From Acetobacter oryzifermentans (GTDB lineage: Bacteria; Pseudomonadota; Alphaproteobacteria; Acetobacterales; Acetobacteraceae), in the NCBI RefSeq assembly GCF_001628715.1, contig NZ_CP011120.1, positions 1,767,501 through 1,831,500 of the forward strand: a stretch of DNA of 64,000 nucleotides. The letters run 5' to 3'. The position numbers and the translations under genes were made by a program. The notes under the pieces were generated by a model. It searched no databases, was not told the DNA's origin, and worked only from the letters and a program-made list of their open reading frames with translations. Below are positions 8,728-17,389 of this stretch, one piece after another. Each line of letters opens with the position of its first letter. Position 1 is the stretch's first letter.

Positions 8728-9818
8728 GCCAATCTTCAAGCATGCCCCGCCACGTTCTTCTCCGCTATCTTTCCATGGCGTTGCTTACGCGCGTGATTTT
8801 TTGTGGCGCCGTTCTCGTCGGGCTTCTTGAAATTCTGGCCCTGCTTGAACAAACCACTCCTATTTTACAACGGCACTTAGGCGTACAGGGCATTCTCAGC
8901 TTTGCGGCCATGCGTGCACCATTTCTGCTGGCAGGCGCACTTCCATTAAGTGTGTTGATTGGCGCGCTGCTGATGCTCACCCAAATGACATTGGCCAGCG
9001 AAATTGCCATCCTGCGAGCTTGTGGCCTTTCTACTTTTGGCCTGTATAAATACCTTATCCCCGCCACTCTGGTAATCGGCTTTGCAGGCGTTGTGCTGGA
9101 TGATCAGGTTACGCCCCGGTCTGAGCAGGCATTGGCCGCATGGTGGAACCGTACAGACCCACATCCAGAAAATGGGCACGCCTTCTGGTTTCATGATGGC
9201 AACCGTATTGCCCATATTGGCTATACATCGGATGGCGGCAATATGCTGGCCAAGGTGGATATCTATATCCGTGATGCCAACGGACGGTTACAACAGATTC
9301 TCCACGCCAAATCTGCTGATTACACACATACGCGCGGCTGGCTGCTGCACAATGTTGATAGCATTACCGTGGAAGGCGAAAAAACCACGCGCCTGCCTTC
9401 TGTTCAGAACATGAGTTGGGACACAAGCCTGCACCCGTGGGAGTTTATCCGCCTGTCTGCCGAAAATCCGCCGCTTTCTTCCACCACCATTCTGGGCATG
9501 CTACAAGGGCACCTACCATCCCATACCAGCCCCGGTTTTCTGGAAGCTGGGCTACTTGAACGCTTCTTGCGTCCGGCCTCCTTACTTGTTCTTTTGTTGA
9601 TTGCGCTGCCCACAATCTATATCCCTCCACGGACAGGAACGCGCAGTTGGGTACCAGTATGGTGCTTGGGCTGCGGGCTGTTGTTTATTATTGTGCAGGG
9701 TATGCTACGCGCAATGGGGAATGCGGGCTTGCTACCGCCAGCAATTGCTACCATACCCGCACTGATTATTTTCACACTGGGAGCCATTACTGTGCTCCTG
9801 AGGAATGAAACACGATGA
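8724..9818 (+). CDS. lptG: LPS export permease LptG
   Basis: A 364-residue second YjgP/YjgQ permease with the same 3-TM, periplasmic domain, 3-TM organisation as LptF. It starts within the lptF stop (ATGA) and its own stop overlaps the hydroxylase start in the same way, so the three proteins are translationally coupled. LptF and LptG form the lateral gate through which lipid A enters the Lpt machine. No other Lpt component (LptA, B, C, D, E) is encoded in the window. Which of the two paralogues is F or G cannot be proven without alignment, but order supports this naming. Confidence 0.83.
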   Translation: MSQSSSMPRHVLLRYLSMALLTRVIFCGAVLVGLLEILALLEQTTPILQRHLGVQGILSFAAMRAPFLLAGALPLSVLIGALLMLTQMTLASEIAILRACGLSTFGLYKYLIPATLVIGFAGVVLDDQVTPRSEQALAAWWNRTDPHPENGHAFWFHDGNRIAHIGYTSDGGNMLAKVDIYIRDANGRLQQILHAKSADYTHTRGWLLHNVDSITVEGEKTTRLPSVQNMSWDTSLHPWEFIRLSAENPPLSSTTILGMLQGHLPSHTSPGFLEAGLLERFLRPASLLVLLLIALPTIYIPPRTGTRSWVPVWCLGCGLLFIIVQGMLRAMGNAGLLPPAIATIPALIIFTLGAITVLLRNETR

Positions 9819-10600
9819 GCGGAACGCTAAATAACTCGTCGCTTAAAACCGGACGCAGCTTTGATCTGGGGAAAATGAACCTCAGGCAGCTTTGGGTGGC
9901 ATATCTTACCTACCCAACCATCCTGCTCTATTTTGCGCTGGTTATTGCTTCTGCTGCGCTGGCTGCGTATTTTTTTGCAGGTTGGTGGCCAACGCTGGTT
10001 TCTATGGTCGCCGTTGTTGTTGTGTATCCAGTGGTATGGTACCTACTGCACCGCTACGTGCTACATGGGCGTATCCTGTATAAAATGAAGTGGACGGCCG
10101 CTCTGTGGAAGCGCATCCATTTTGACCATCATCAGGACCCGCATCTGCTGGATGTTCTGTTTGGCGCACCTGCTACAACACTGCCGACCATTGGGGCTGT
10201 CACCATTCCTATTGGGTACCTTATTGGCGGGATTGGCGCTGCAGCCACGGCATTTGGCACAGGCGTTGCCATTACCTGCATTTACGAATTCTTCCACTGC
10301 ATCCAGCACCTTAACTACAAGCCACGCGCAAGTTGGATCCAGCGCATGAAAGCGCGCCATGTGCTGCACCATTTCCATGATGAGGATGGCAACTTCGGCA
10401 TTACCAGCTTTGTGGTGGATCGGATGTTTGGCTCATATTATCTAGATGCTAAAGCCCGCTCCCGCAGCCCCACGGTTTTTAATCTGGGTTACGATGTTAA
10501 GGAAGCCCAACAGTATCCGTGGGTCATGGAGTTGACGGGCGCTCCCCCGCGTGATCGCCCCGATGGTGCACGCCCTGCGGAGAACAGGAAAGCGGCATGA
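9815..10600 (+). CDS. membrane fatty acid/sphingoid hydroxylase (FA_hydroxylase family)
   Basis: A 261-residue integral membrane di-iron enzyme. The histidine boxes are clear: H-R-Y-V-L-H (79-84), H-F-D-H-H (102-106), H-C-I-Q-H (161-165) and H-V-L-H-H (182-186), interleaved with hydrophobic segments at about 28-80 and 122-160. The arrangement matches the fatty acid hydroxylase/sterol desaturase superfamily that includes Scs7/FA2H and the C4 sphingoid hydroxylase. Acetic acid bacteria are known to make hydroxylated ceramides, and the gene lies in the spt locus, so hydroxylation of the ceramide acyl chain or long-chain base is the best guess. It overlaps its neighbours on both sides by ATGA. 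Confidence 0.8.
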   Translation: MSGTLNNSSLKTGRSFDLGKMNLRQLWVAYLTYPTILLYFALVIASAALAAYFFAGWWPTLVSMVAVVVVYPVVWYLLHRYVLHGRILYKMKWTAALWKRIHFDHHQDPHLLDVLFGAPATTLPTIGAVTIPIGYLIGGIGAAATAFGTGVAITCIYEFFHCIQHLNYKPRASWIQRMKARHVLHHFHDEDGNFGITSFVVDRMFGSYYLDAKARSRSPTVFNLGYDVKEAQQYPWVMELTGAPPRDRPDGARPAENRKAA

Positions 10601-11403
10601 CCGCTTCCTCTCAAAGCATAACAGCTTTTATTCTGGCAGGTTCTCGCCCCGGCAAGCCAGACCCGGTTGCATTGGCCGGGGGCGTTTCTCACAAAGCACT
10701 CCTGCCTATTGGTGGGGTGCCTATGCTCTTGAGGGTAATTGATGCGCTGCAGCAGGTGCCTCAAATCACCCGCATTGCTGTTTGTATTGAAAACCCACAG
10801 ATTATTGCGTCTATCTTACCCGCAGGAATAGATGTTATTCCGGCGCGGCCTGAAGGCCCAAGTGCCAGCGTATTGGCTGGCCTTGCGCGCTATGGCACGC
10901 CTTTGCTGGTAACCACGGCAGATAATGCCCTACTCCAGCCAAGCTGGGTGCAAGAACTGCTGAGCGAGAGCCATACGCAAGCTGACCTTGCCGTTGCTGT
11001 TGCAACAGAAGCAACCGTAAAGCGGGATGTACCCAACACGCAGCGTACCTATATTCGGCTTGCTGATCTGTCTTTTTCTGGCTGTAACCTATTTTTATTC
11101 CGCACATCTGTTTCTGCCCGCGTGGCAGACCTGTGGCAGCATGTAGAAAAAAACCGCAAGCATCCTTTACGGATTGCTTGGCTTTTAGGGCTGAGCATTC
11201 TGCTGCGCGCCCTCTGTGGCAAGCTGACACGGCGCGCGCTTTACCGGCGCATCTATCATCTCACCAGTGCAAAAGCAGAACTTGTTCCACTTTCTGATGG
11301 CCGCGCTGCTGTAGATGTAGATAAACCTGCCGATGTTGTGCTGGCGGAAGAGCTTGCCTCTACTCTTCCAACGTGTTCCGTTACAAAAACACCCGGAAAA
11401 TAA
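10597..11403 (+). CDS. MobA-like nucleotidyltransferase
   Basis: A 268-residue Rossmann-like NTP transferase. The N-terminal I-L-A-G-S-R-P-G segment, the H-K-A-L-L-P-I-G-G motif around residue 35 and the T-T-A-D-N metal-binding aspartate near residue 108 fit the MobA/IspD/GlmU-N group. A basic hydrophobic stretch around 190-220 could contact the membrane. It is the last gene of the chain beginning with the phosphoesterase, overlapping the hydroxylase by four bases. By analogy with the Caulobacter ceramide phosphoglycerate cluster, which also needs a nucleotidyltransferase, it may prepare an activated head-group donor (for example a CDP compound). The molybdenum cofactor is unlikely to be its target here. 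Confidence 0.68.
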   Translation: MTASSQSITAFILAGSRPGKPDPVALAGGVSHKALLPIGGVPMLLRVIDALQQVPQITRIAVCIENPQIIASILPAGIDVIPARPEGPSASVLAGLARYGTPLLVTTADNALLQPSWVQELLSESHTQADLAVAVATEATVKRDVPNTQRTYIRLADLSFSGCNLFLFRTSVSARVADLWQHVEKNRKHPLRIAWLLGLSILLRALCGKLTRRALYRRIYHLTSAKAELVPLSDGRAAVDVDKPADVVLAEELASTLPTCSVTKTPGK

Positions 11404-11416
11404 TTTCTTTTCACAC

Positions 11417-12115
11417 TTAAGCGGGCAGTAACGCAGGCAGTACCGATGGAATATCCATCATGCTGCCCGCTTGAGCATCTGCCTGTGCTGCCAATGCGCT
11501 GGAACCATAGCCCCACGCGGCAAACACAAACCTTACGCCAGCACCAGTCGCGGCCCCACAATCTGGCGGCATATCCCCAATCATCACACTACGCGAAACC
11601 TCTCCGCCAGCCTGTTTGATTGTGCCCAGTAAATGGGCCGGATCTGGTTTATGGGCGGCAAAACTGTCACCTCCGCCTATTGCTGCAAAAAGTGACGTTA
11701 GGCCAAAATTGTCTAAAATACGCTGGGCAGCCACCTCCGGCTTGTTGGTACATACAGCCAGCAACCACCCGGCACTTTTCAACTGCTCCAATGCCTGCTG
11801 TGTGCCGGGAAACAGACGTGAAAGCCGTGTAGCCCGTGGCGTGTAAAGCTCCATAAACTTCTGCACAGCTTCGGCCTCCGTAAACGGTAAAACATATGGC
11901 TGCGACGTTATGGCCTTCAGCTTTTTATGTCCTGCATCCAGAACGCGTTGCACCAAGGTGGGCACGCCATTGCCTATCATGGTACGCACCTCTGCATCTG
12001 TCAGGGGGGGAAGATGGCATATTTCCAGTAATTCCCGGCTGCACGCCGCCAGATCCGGTACGGAATCAAGCAACGTGCCGTCCATATCAAAAACAGCAAG
12101 ACGAGGTGTGAACAT
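11417..12115 (-). CDS. gph: phosphoglycolate phosphatase (HAD family)
   Basis: A 232-residue HAD-superfamily hydrolase with the nucleophile motif D-M-D-G-T (Asp10, Asp12), a helical cap, the C-T-N-K motif II region, K-P-D-P motif III lysine and G-D-M-P-P-D motif IV. This is the Gph pattern; it should dephosphorylate 2-phosphoglycolate arising from DNA repair or oxidative damage. Related HADs act on other sugar phosphates, so specificity is inferred. It converges with the nucleotidyltransferase gene (13 bases between stops, no clear terminator) and is divergent from glmU. Confidence 0.8.
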   Translation of the reverse strand: MFTPRLAVFDMDGTLLDSVPDLAACSRELLEICHLPPLTDAEVRTMIGNGVPTLVQRVLDAGHKKLKAITSQPYVLPFTEAEAVQKFMELYTPRATRLSRLFPGTQQALEQLKSAGWLLAVCTNKPEVAAQRILDNFGLTSLFAAIGGGDSFAAHKPDPAHLLGTIKQAGGEVSRSVMIGDMPPDCGAATGAGVRFVFAAWGYGSSALAAQADAQAGSMMDIPSVLPALLPA

Positions 12116-12197
12116 GCGGTTTTTCCTTGCCGAGTAAATATCTGAAAACTTTTATGATATTGGCATGTTTGTTTTCCGATGGGGAGACGTTTGACAC

Positions 12198-13574
12198 ATG
12201 CCGGAGCTTGGCTTACCGCATGCTGTTATGACGTCTATTTCCGCACCACGTCCTGCCACGGCGGTTCTTCTGGCCGCCGGACTGGGCACCCGCATGAAGT
12301 CCTCCCGCCCTAAAGCCATGCAATCTCTTGGTGGCCGACCAATGCTGGCACATCTACTTGCCAATGCAGCGGAGGTTTTTGACAGGCTGGTTGTTGTAAT
12401 CGGCCCAGACATGGAAGAGGTTGCCGAGTTGGCGGCTCCCTATCCAGTGGTTGTGCAACAAGAACGCTTGGGCACTGCTCACGCGGCCTTGCAGGCCGAA
12501 GCCTGGTTTGGTGATGGCGATGTGGCTGTGCTGTATGCAGATAACCCGCTGATTTCGGCTGAAACACTTAATCGTTTGTTGGAAGAGCGCCGCAAGCCAG
12601 ATGTGGGCTTGGCATTGTTAGCCATGCGCCCGGCTGATCCTGCACGATATGGCCGCGTTGTTGCCCAAAATGGCAATGTGGAACGTATTGTAGAATGGGC
12701 AGACGCCACGCCAGAAGAACGCGCGATTGACCTATGCAATGCCGGTGTATTGTGCGCAGATGCCGTAGATTTCCGCCGCTGGCTTCATAACGTGCGCAAT
12801 GATAACGCCAAGGGCGAATATTATCTGACAGACGTAGTAGATCTGGCTGTAGCCGATAGCGTGCAGGTACGCGCGGTAGAAGCTGCAGAAGATGAACTGC
12901 GTGGCGTAAACTCTCGTGCAGAACTGGCTCAGGCAGAAGCTGCCCTGCAAACACGCCTACGCAATAAAGCCATGGAAAATGGTGTAACGTTAGTTGCACC
13001 AGAAACTGTGTTTCTAAGTGCTGATACGCAGATTGAAGCTGATGTGTTAATAGAACCTAACGTGTTCTTTGGCCCTGGCGTAACTGTGCAAAGTGGTGCT
13101 GTTATTCGCGCCTTTAGCCATCTTGAGGGGTGCGAAGTGCAGGCCAATGCGATTGTTGGCCCTTATGCGCGTATTCGGGAAGGCTCCACCATTGGCGCTT
13201 CTGCACGGGTTGGCAACTTTGTTGAACTCAAGGCCACAACACTGGGCGAAGGTTCCAAAGCCAATCATCTTACCTATCTGGGTAATGCCGAAATCGGCAG
13301 CCACACCAATATTGGCGCAGGCACTATTACCTGCAACTATGATGGCGTGTTCAAACACACCACCACGATTGGAGAGAAAGCCTTTATCGGCTCGGATTCC
13401 ATTCTTGTGGCACCCGTTACTATTGGAGACAACGCGCTGGTGGCCGCTGGCAGTGTCATTACAAAAAATGTGCCAGATGAAGCTCTGGCTTTTGGCCGGG
13501 CACAGCAAGTGAATAAAGCAGAAATGGGCAGGCTTTTTAAAGAGCGCCTGCAAGCAAAAAAGGAAAACGGCTGA
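12198..13574 (+). CDS. glmU: bifunctional UDP-GlcNAc pyrophosphorylase / GlcN-1-P acetyltransferase
   Basis: 458 residues. The N-terminal pyrophosphorylase domain has L-A-A-G-L-G-T-R-M (residues 25-33) with the S-R-P-K-A lysine; the C-terminal half is a left-handed beta-helix of hexapeptide repeats ending in the acetyltransferase region (N-Y-D-G, A-G-S-V-I-T). It makes UDP-GlcNAc for peptidoglycan and LPS. Its stop overlaps the glmS start (TGATG), pairing it with the preceding enzyme of the same pathway. The start could also be the ATG at 12228, ten codons in; the upstream ATG is kept because a GGGGAG sequence precedes it. Confidence 0.95.
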   Translation: MPELGLPHAVMTSISAPRPATAVLLAAGLGTRMKSSRPKAMQSLGGRPMLAHLLANAAEVFDRLVVVIGPDMEEVAELAAPYPVVVQQERLGTAHAALQAEAWFGDGDVAVLYADNPLISAETLNRLLEERRKPDVGLALLAMRPADPARYGRVVAQNGNVERIVEWADATPEERAIDLCNAGVLCADAVDFRRWLHNVRNDNAKGEYYLTDVVDLAVADSVQVRAVEAAEDELRGVNSRAELAQAEAALQTRLRNKAMENGVTLVAPETVFLSADTQIEADVLIEPNVFFGPGVTVQSGAVIRAFSHLEGCEVQANAIVGPYARIREGSTIGASARVGNFVELKATTLGEGSKANHLTYLGNAEIGSHTNIGAGTITCNYDGVFKHTTTIGEKAFIGSDSILVAPVTIGDNALVAAGSVITKNVPDEALAFGRAQQVNKAEMGRLFKERLQAKKENG

Positions 13575-15397
13575 TGTGTGGGATCTGCGGCGTTGTTGGC
13601 CGAAGGCATGCCACCCCTATTGTTTTTGAAGGCCTGCGCCGGTTGGAATATCGGGGCTATGATTCCGCAGGTATTGCCACTTTAGTAGATGGGCGTGTTG
13701 AACGCCGCCGTGCGGCAGGTAAACTGGATAACCTTGCCGCATTGCTAAAAAAGGAACCTTTGCCCGGCACCACCGGCATTGGGCATACCCGCTGGGCCAC
13801 ACATGGCGCCCCTACAGCTTGCAATGCCCACCCCCATGGTACCGAGCGCGTGGCCATTGTGCATAATGGCATTATCGAAAACTTTGAAACCCTACGCAGT
13901 GATCTGGAAGCTGCTGGTCAGGTTTTTGAAACAGAAACCGACAGCGAAACCATCGCCCTGCTGGTAGATTACCATCTGCAACAGGGGTTAGAACCCAAAG
14001 AAGCGGCCCTGCATGCACTGCGCCGCCTAGAAGGCGCATATGCCGTTGCCATAATTTTTGCTGGCCACGAAGGGCTGATGATTGGCGCATGCCACAGCGC
14101 CCCTCTGGCTGTGGGTTTTGGCGAAGATGAAATGTTTCTGGGCTCTGATTCACTGGCTCTGGCCCCGCTGACCCGTCGCATCGCCTACATGGAAGATGGG
14201 GATTGCGTGGTTATCACCCCGAAGGGTGCAGAGTTCATGAACTTTGATGGTGTGCCTGTTGAACGCACTATCCAGCTTACTGCTCTAGCGGCTGGTTCCA
14301 TCGGCAAAGATGGTTACCGCCACTACATGGAAAAAGAGCTGCACGAACATCCGTTGGTAATCGGCCAGACCTTGCAGCGCATGGTGGATCCGGCTTCTCG
14401 TCGCGTTCTTTTACCTGAACTGCCTTTTGATCTGGCAAAAGTGCCACGCGCAGTTATTACCGCTTGTGGGTCTGCCTTTTTTGCAGGGATGATTGGCCGC
14501 TACTGGCTGGAAGAAATTGCCCGCTTGCCAGTGGATATAGATGTTGCCAGCGAGATGCGTTACCGCAACCCGCCGCTAACGGAAGGGTCCTTGGGGCTGT
14601 TGATTTCTCAATCTGGGGAAACAGCAGATACACTGGCGGCCTTGCGTAGCCTACGTGAAAAAGCGATTCACATTGTTTCCGTGCTGAATGTTGAACACAG
14701 CACCATGGCGCGGGAAAGTGATGTTGTGCTGGGCACCGTGGCTGGCCCGGAAATTTCTGTGGCATCCACTAAGGCTTTTACCGCTCAGTTAACCGTATTA
14801 GCGTGCCTGACCATTGCCACTGCCCGTGCACGCGGCAAGCTGGATACGCTGGCAGAAGAACATCTGGTAAGCGCCCTGTTAGATCTCCCCAGCCGCGCAG
14901 CAGAAGTGTTCAACCAAACAGACGCTATTCGTGCCATGGCCCAGCTTGTGGTGGAAGCACGTGATGTTCTGTATCTGGGCCGTGGCAGCATGTTCCCCGT
15001 TGCCATGGAAGGTGCGCTCAAGCTGAAGGAAATTTCCTACATTCACGCAGAAGCTTATGCAGCTGGTGAAATGAAGCACGGGCCAATTTCCCTTATTGAT
15101 CGCACAGTGCCAATTGTCGCCACAGTGCCATCAAACGCGTTGTTTGAAAAAACACTTTCCAACCTGCAAGAAGCCAAAGCACGTGGTGGCCGCCTACTGG
15201 TGTTTACGGATACCAAAGGTGCTGAACGTGTATCTGCTATTGCAGAACAGATGGTGGTTCTGCCCCACGTGCATGATTTTGTAGCCCCCATTCTGCAAAC
15301 CATTCCGGTGCAAATGTTGGCTTATGAAGTTGCTGTGCTGAAAGGCACAGATGTAGATCAACCACGTAATCTGGCAAAATCTGTCACCGTGGAATAA
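13574..15397 (+). CDS. glmS: glutamine-fructose-6-phosphate aminotransferase (isomerizing)
   Basis: 607 residues, the normal length. The N-terminal glutamine amidotransferase nucleophile is Cys2 in M-C-G-I-C-G, with G-H-T-R-W-A-T-H-G following; two SIS sugar isomerase domains come next (I-T-A-C-G-S-A, I-S-Q-S-G-E-T) and the C-terminal N-L-A-K-S-V-T-V-E tail is conserved. It produces glucosamine-6-phosphate, upstream of GlmU in the pathway. It is transcribed with glmU and followed directly by a strong terminator. No glmS ribozyme is seen upstream, as expected outside Gram-positives. Confidence 0.97.
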   Translation: MCGICGVVGRRHATPIVFEGLRRLEYRGYDSAGIATLVDGRVERRRAAGKLDNLAALLKKEPLPGTTGIGHTRWATHGAPTACNAHPHGTERVAIVHNGIIENFETLRSDLEAAGQVFETETDSETIALLVDYHLQQGLEPKEAALHALRRLEGAYAVAIIFAGHEGLMIGACHSAPLAVGFGEDEMFLGSDSLALAPLTRRIAYMEDGDCVVITPKGAEFMNFDGVPVERTIQLTALAAGSIGKDGYRHYMEKELHEHPLVIGQTLQRMVDPASRRVLLPELPFDLAKVPRAVITACGSAFFAGMIGRYWLEEIARLPVDIDVASEMRYRNPPLTEGSLGLLISQSGETADTLAALRSLREKAIHIVSVLNVEHSTMARESDVVLGTVAGPEISVASTKAFTAQLTVLACLTIATARARGKLDTLAEEHLVSALLDLPSRAAEVFNQTDAIRAMAQLVVEARDVLYLGRGSMFPVAMEGALKLKEISYIHAEAYAAGEMKHGPISLIDRTVPIVATVPSNALFEKTLSNLQEAKARGGRLLVFTDTKGAERVSAIAEQMVVLPHVHDFVAPILQTIPVQMLAYEVAVLKGTDVDQPRNLAKSVTVE

Positions 15398-15401
15398 ATA
15401 C

Positions 15402-15436
15402 AAAAAAGCCCCTATCTGCACGGATAGGGGCTTTTT
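15402..15436 (+). terminator. strong intrinsic terminator of glmUS, probably bidirectional
   Basis: A perfect inverted repeat, AAAAAGCCCCTATC and GATAGGGGCTTTTT around a six-base loop, lies just after the glmS stop. The A/T tracts on both sides allow it to stop transcription of glmUS and of the converging DUF3108 gene. Confidence 0.9.
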
Positions 15437-15454
15437 ATTCGGGCTTCTTGCCAT

Positions 15455-16288
15455 TTATGGCTGTTGCTGAGGTTTCCCTTCCAGTTCCACCATAATGTGC
15501 CCCATTTTTGGGCTATCCACCTCTACTCTTGTAGCCACCATACCAATCTGGGGAATGTTCTCAAACCAGACGCGCCCCTGCTGAGGCTTTCTGGCTTTGC
15601 GGTCTGCACTAGAGAGTTTAAAGCCCTTGATCTGCTGTGCTACAAAACTACAGCGTAAACCATCTTCTCCCCAATCTTTTGATGCGCCATCTGGCAAAGG
15701 CTGAACGCCCTCTGTTTGCACCTGCAACGTGCTTAAGCGCACACCATCAAACACCTTAACCGCGCCGTTACCGCAGCCTTGCCCTTCCTGCACCTTGTGC
15801 AAAAGCGCCATAAGAATGGCAACATTATCCACTGCACCTTTGCGCTCATCTGGCAAAATCTGTTCGCGATCGGTTTCTACAGGCTCCATTGCCTGCACAT
15901 CTGGCATATCCTGCTTATAGGCAATGGAAAGATGCCGATTTTTACCGCGAGACCAGCCAGCACTCTCATAGCTTTCTGGTTCAGGCATGCCACTATTGTA
16001 AAAATGCCCCTGCGCGCGGATGTTGATATTGGTTTTCATGAAAAGCTGGAGCAACCCACCCGTCTTGCTTTGGGCAGCTACACTGTACTGGTTACTGCTC
16101 AGACGATAAGCACTGTTAATGGTCATAACATGCAGGCCGTGCGCATACACAAAATAGCGCACCACTGTTTGCGGTGTAGAAACCGCACCAGCAAATGGTG
16201 TTGCTGCTATCCCTCCACCCACAAGCAACAAACCTAAAGCACTGGCTTTGGCAACACGGCGCTTAAATAACAGATGCAAAAAAGACAT
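15455..16288 (-). CDS. exported DUF3108-domain protein
   Basis: 277 residues from the ATG at 16288, chosen because it gives a normal signal peptide (basic K-R-R then a hydrophobic core ending A-T-P-F-A-G-A); longer in-frame readings overlap the upstream regulator gene. The mature protein matches the DUF3108 pattern: a beta-rich periplasmic protein with Y-R-L-S-S-N-Q-Y, an S-K-T-G-G segment and a C-terminal M-V-A-T-R-V-E-V strand. Its function is unknown; structural relatives include lipid-binding lipocalin-like folds. It lies 22 bases after the IclR-type regulator and may be co-transcribed with it. Confidence 0.75.
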   Translation of the reverse strand: MSFLHLLFKRRVAKASALGLLLVGGGIAATPFAGAVSTPQTVVRYFVYAHGLHVMTINSAYRLSSNQYSVAAQSKTGGLLQLFMKTNINIRAQGHFYNSGMPEPESYESAGWSRGKNRHLSIAYKQDMPDVQAMEPVETDREQILPDERKGAVDNVAILMALLHKVQEGQGCGNGAVKVFDGVRLSTLQVQTEGVQPLPDGASKDWGEDGLRCSFVAQQIKGFKLSSADRKARKPQQGRVWFENIPQIGMVATRVEVDSPKMGHIMVELEGKPQQQP

Positions 16289-16310
16289 TAGAAAGTACCT
16301 TATGGAATCA

Positions 16311-17108
16311 TCAGGAAAAATCCTGCCGTTCCCCACGATAACCCAGACGGATAGAAACAGCCTGCGCCAACCCCGCAGCCATATTGCCCAATTGTGCAAC
16401 CGTGAAACGGCTCAATTCTGTTTGAGGCAGACTGATGCCAATACCGGCTACAGCTTGCCCGGAATGATCTCTGACAGATGCGGCAAAGCACCACAGCCCT
16501 TCATGCACCTGCTCATCATCCACGGCGTATCCTCTGTCACGAATTTCTGCGATTTCACGCACTAATGTCGTTACAGAGCAAATGCCATTAGGTGTAAGTG
16601 GTTCTGACCACGTGGAAACAGGATTAAGGGCCAGCCATTCTCTGAAAGAGGTATCATCCATACCGGCCAGCATGGCATTACCTGTGGCCGTAAATATGGC
16701 AGGCAAGCGCATACCTACCCTAAAAGATGCCCCCAGCACTGTAGCGCTATTGCGGCAGGCCACATACACAACCTCCGCCCCTTCCAGCATGGTCAGCGTG
16801 ACTGTAAACGCATCCAGATCGGCACGATTCTCCAATACGTGGTAGAATTCCGTTACCAGATCCCGCTTTTCCGTTACATCTCCAGCCCAGTCCAGCAGGC
16901 GTGTTCCCAGCCTGTAGCCCTGAGATGCGTTTTTCTCCAGTAGCCCTAGCTCCACCATAACAGCCAGCAGGCCATGCACTGTGCTACGTGGCAAATCTAG
17001 CTGGCGCGCCACATCTGCGGCCAAGGGCGGCCTGATAGAAGCCTTCACCATATCAAGAATACGAACGGCCCGCCGCAATGCGGGAACCGTGTCCTGTGAT
17101 TTGGACAT
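16311..17108 (-). CDS. IclR-family transcriptional regulator
   Basis: 265 residues. The N-terminal winged helix-turn-helix (A-L-R-R-A-V-R-I-L-D ... L-P-R-S-T-V-H-G-L-L, residues 8-60) is followed by the IclR effector domain (R-V-G-M-R-L-P, A-T-G-N-A-M-L-A-G, and C-terminal V-A-G-I-G-I-S-L-P). The usual role is control of a catabolic gene set by a small carboxylic or aromatic effector. No catabolic operon is adjacent; the nearest genes are the DUF3108 protein downstream and glutathione peroxidase upstream. A palindrome in its own upstream region suggests autoregulation. Confidence 0.88.
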   Translation of the reverse strand: MSKSQDTVPALRRAVRILDMVKASIRPPLAADVARQLDLPRSTVHGLLAVMVELGLLEKNASQGYRLGTRLLDWAGDVTEKRDLVTEFYHVLENRADLDAFTVTLTMLEGAEVVYVACRNSATVLGASFRVGMRLPAIFTATGNAMLAGMDDTSFREWLALNPVSTWSEPLTPNGICSVTTLVREIAEIRDRGYAVDDEQVHEGLWCFAASVRDHSGQAVAGIGISLPQTELSRFTVAQLGNMAAGLAQAVSIRLGYRGERQDFS

Positions 17109-17174
17109 ACTTTTTCTTATTTTCCTTGTTGACAGAGAGGTCCGATCTCTTCATTATTCCAAATACGGGATCAA

Positions 17175-17190
17175 GTTCAATATAATGAAC
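17175..17190. promoter_or_regulatory. candidate IclR-type operator
   Basis: The palindrome GTTCAATATAATGAAC (five-base arms around six A/T bases) lies 66 bp upstream of the regulator start. Its size and A/T centre fit operators bound by IclR dimers, and its place suits autorepression. No protein-binding data can be read from sequence. Confidence 0.4.
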
Positions 17191-17228
17191 AACAAAAATC
17201 AGAACTGATCTTGCCGCGCAGAAGACAT

Positions 17229-17278
17229 AGTGGAAGCCTGAAAAACAAGAACCCGAAAACGGGCGCCAGGCTTCCACT
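17229..17278. repeat. 12-bp perfect inverted repeat with nested hairpin
   Basis: AGTGGAAGCCTG is repeated in inverted orientation at 17267-17278, with 26 bases between. The interior itself can form a small CCCG-AAAA-CGGG hairpin. There is no T tract, so it is not a typical terminator. It lies in the 280-bp region between the divergent IclR and glutathione peroxidase genes and could be a transcript structure, a processing site or a binding site. Confidence 0.6.
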
Positions 17279-17389
17279 TCTTCATATGCGCATTATACCG
17301 CAAATAAATGCACCAAAATCTCGCTCCCTTTTCCTTCCTGCGCTACAGATAAAGCCTTTCCTGCACCATAGCAGCAAAAGGGCACGAAA

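Noticed and set aside
14400-15400. Sharp strand and composition change as a sign of transfer around glmS
   Set aside because: Codon use and base composition look like the neighbours; the strand switch is an ordinary convergent boundary with a terminator.
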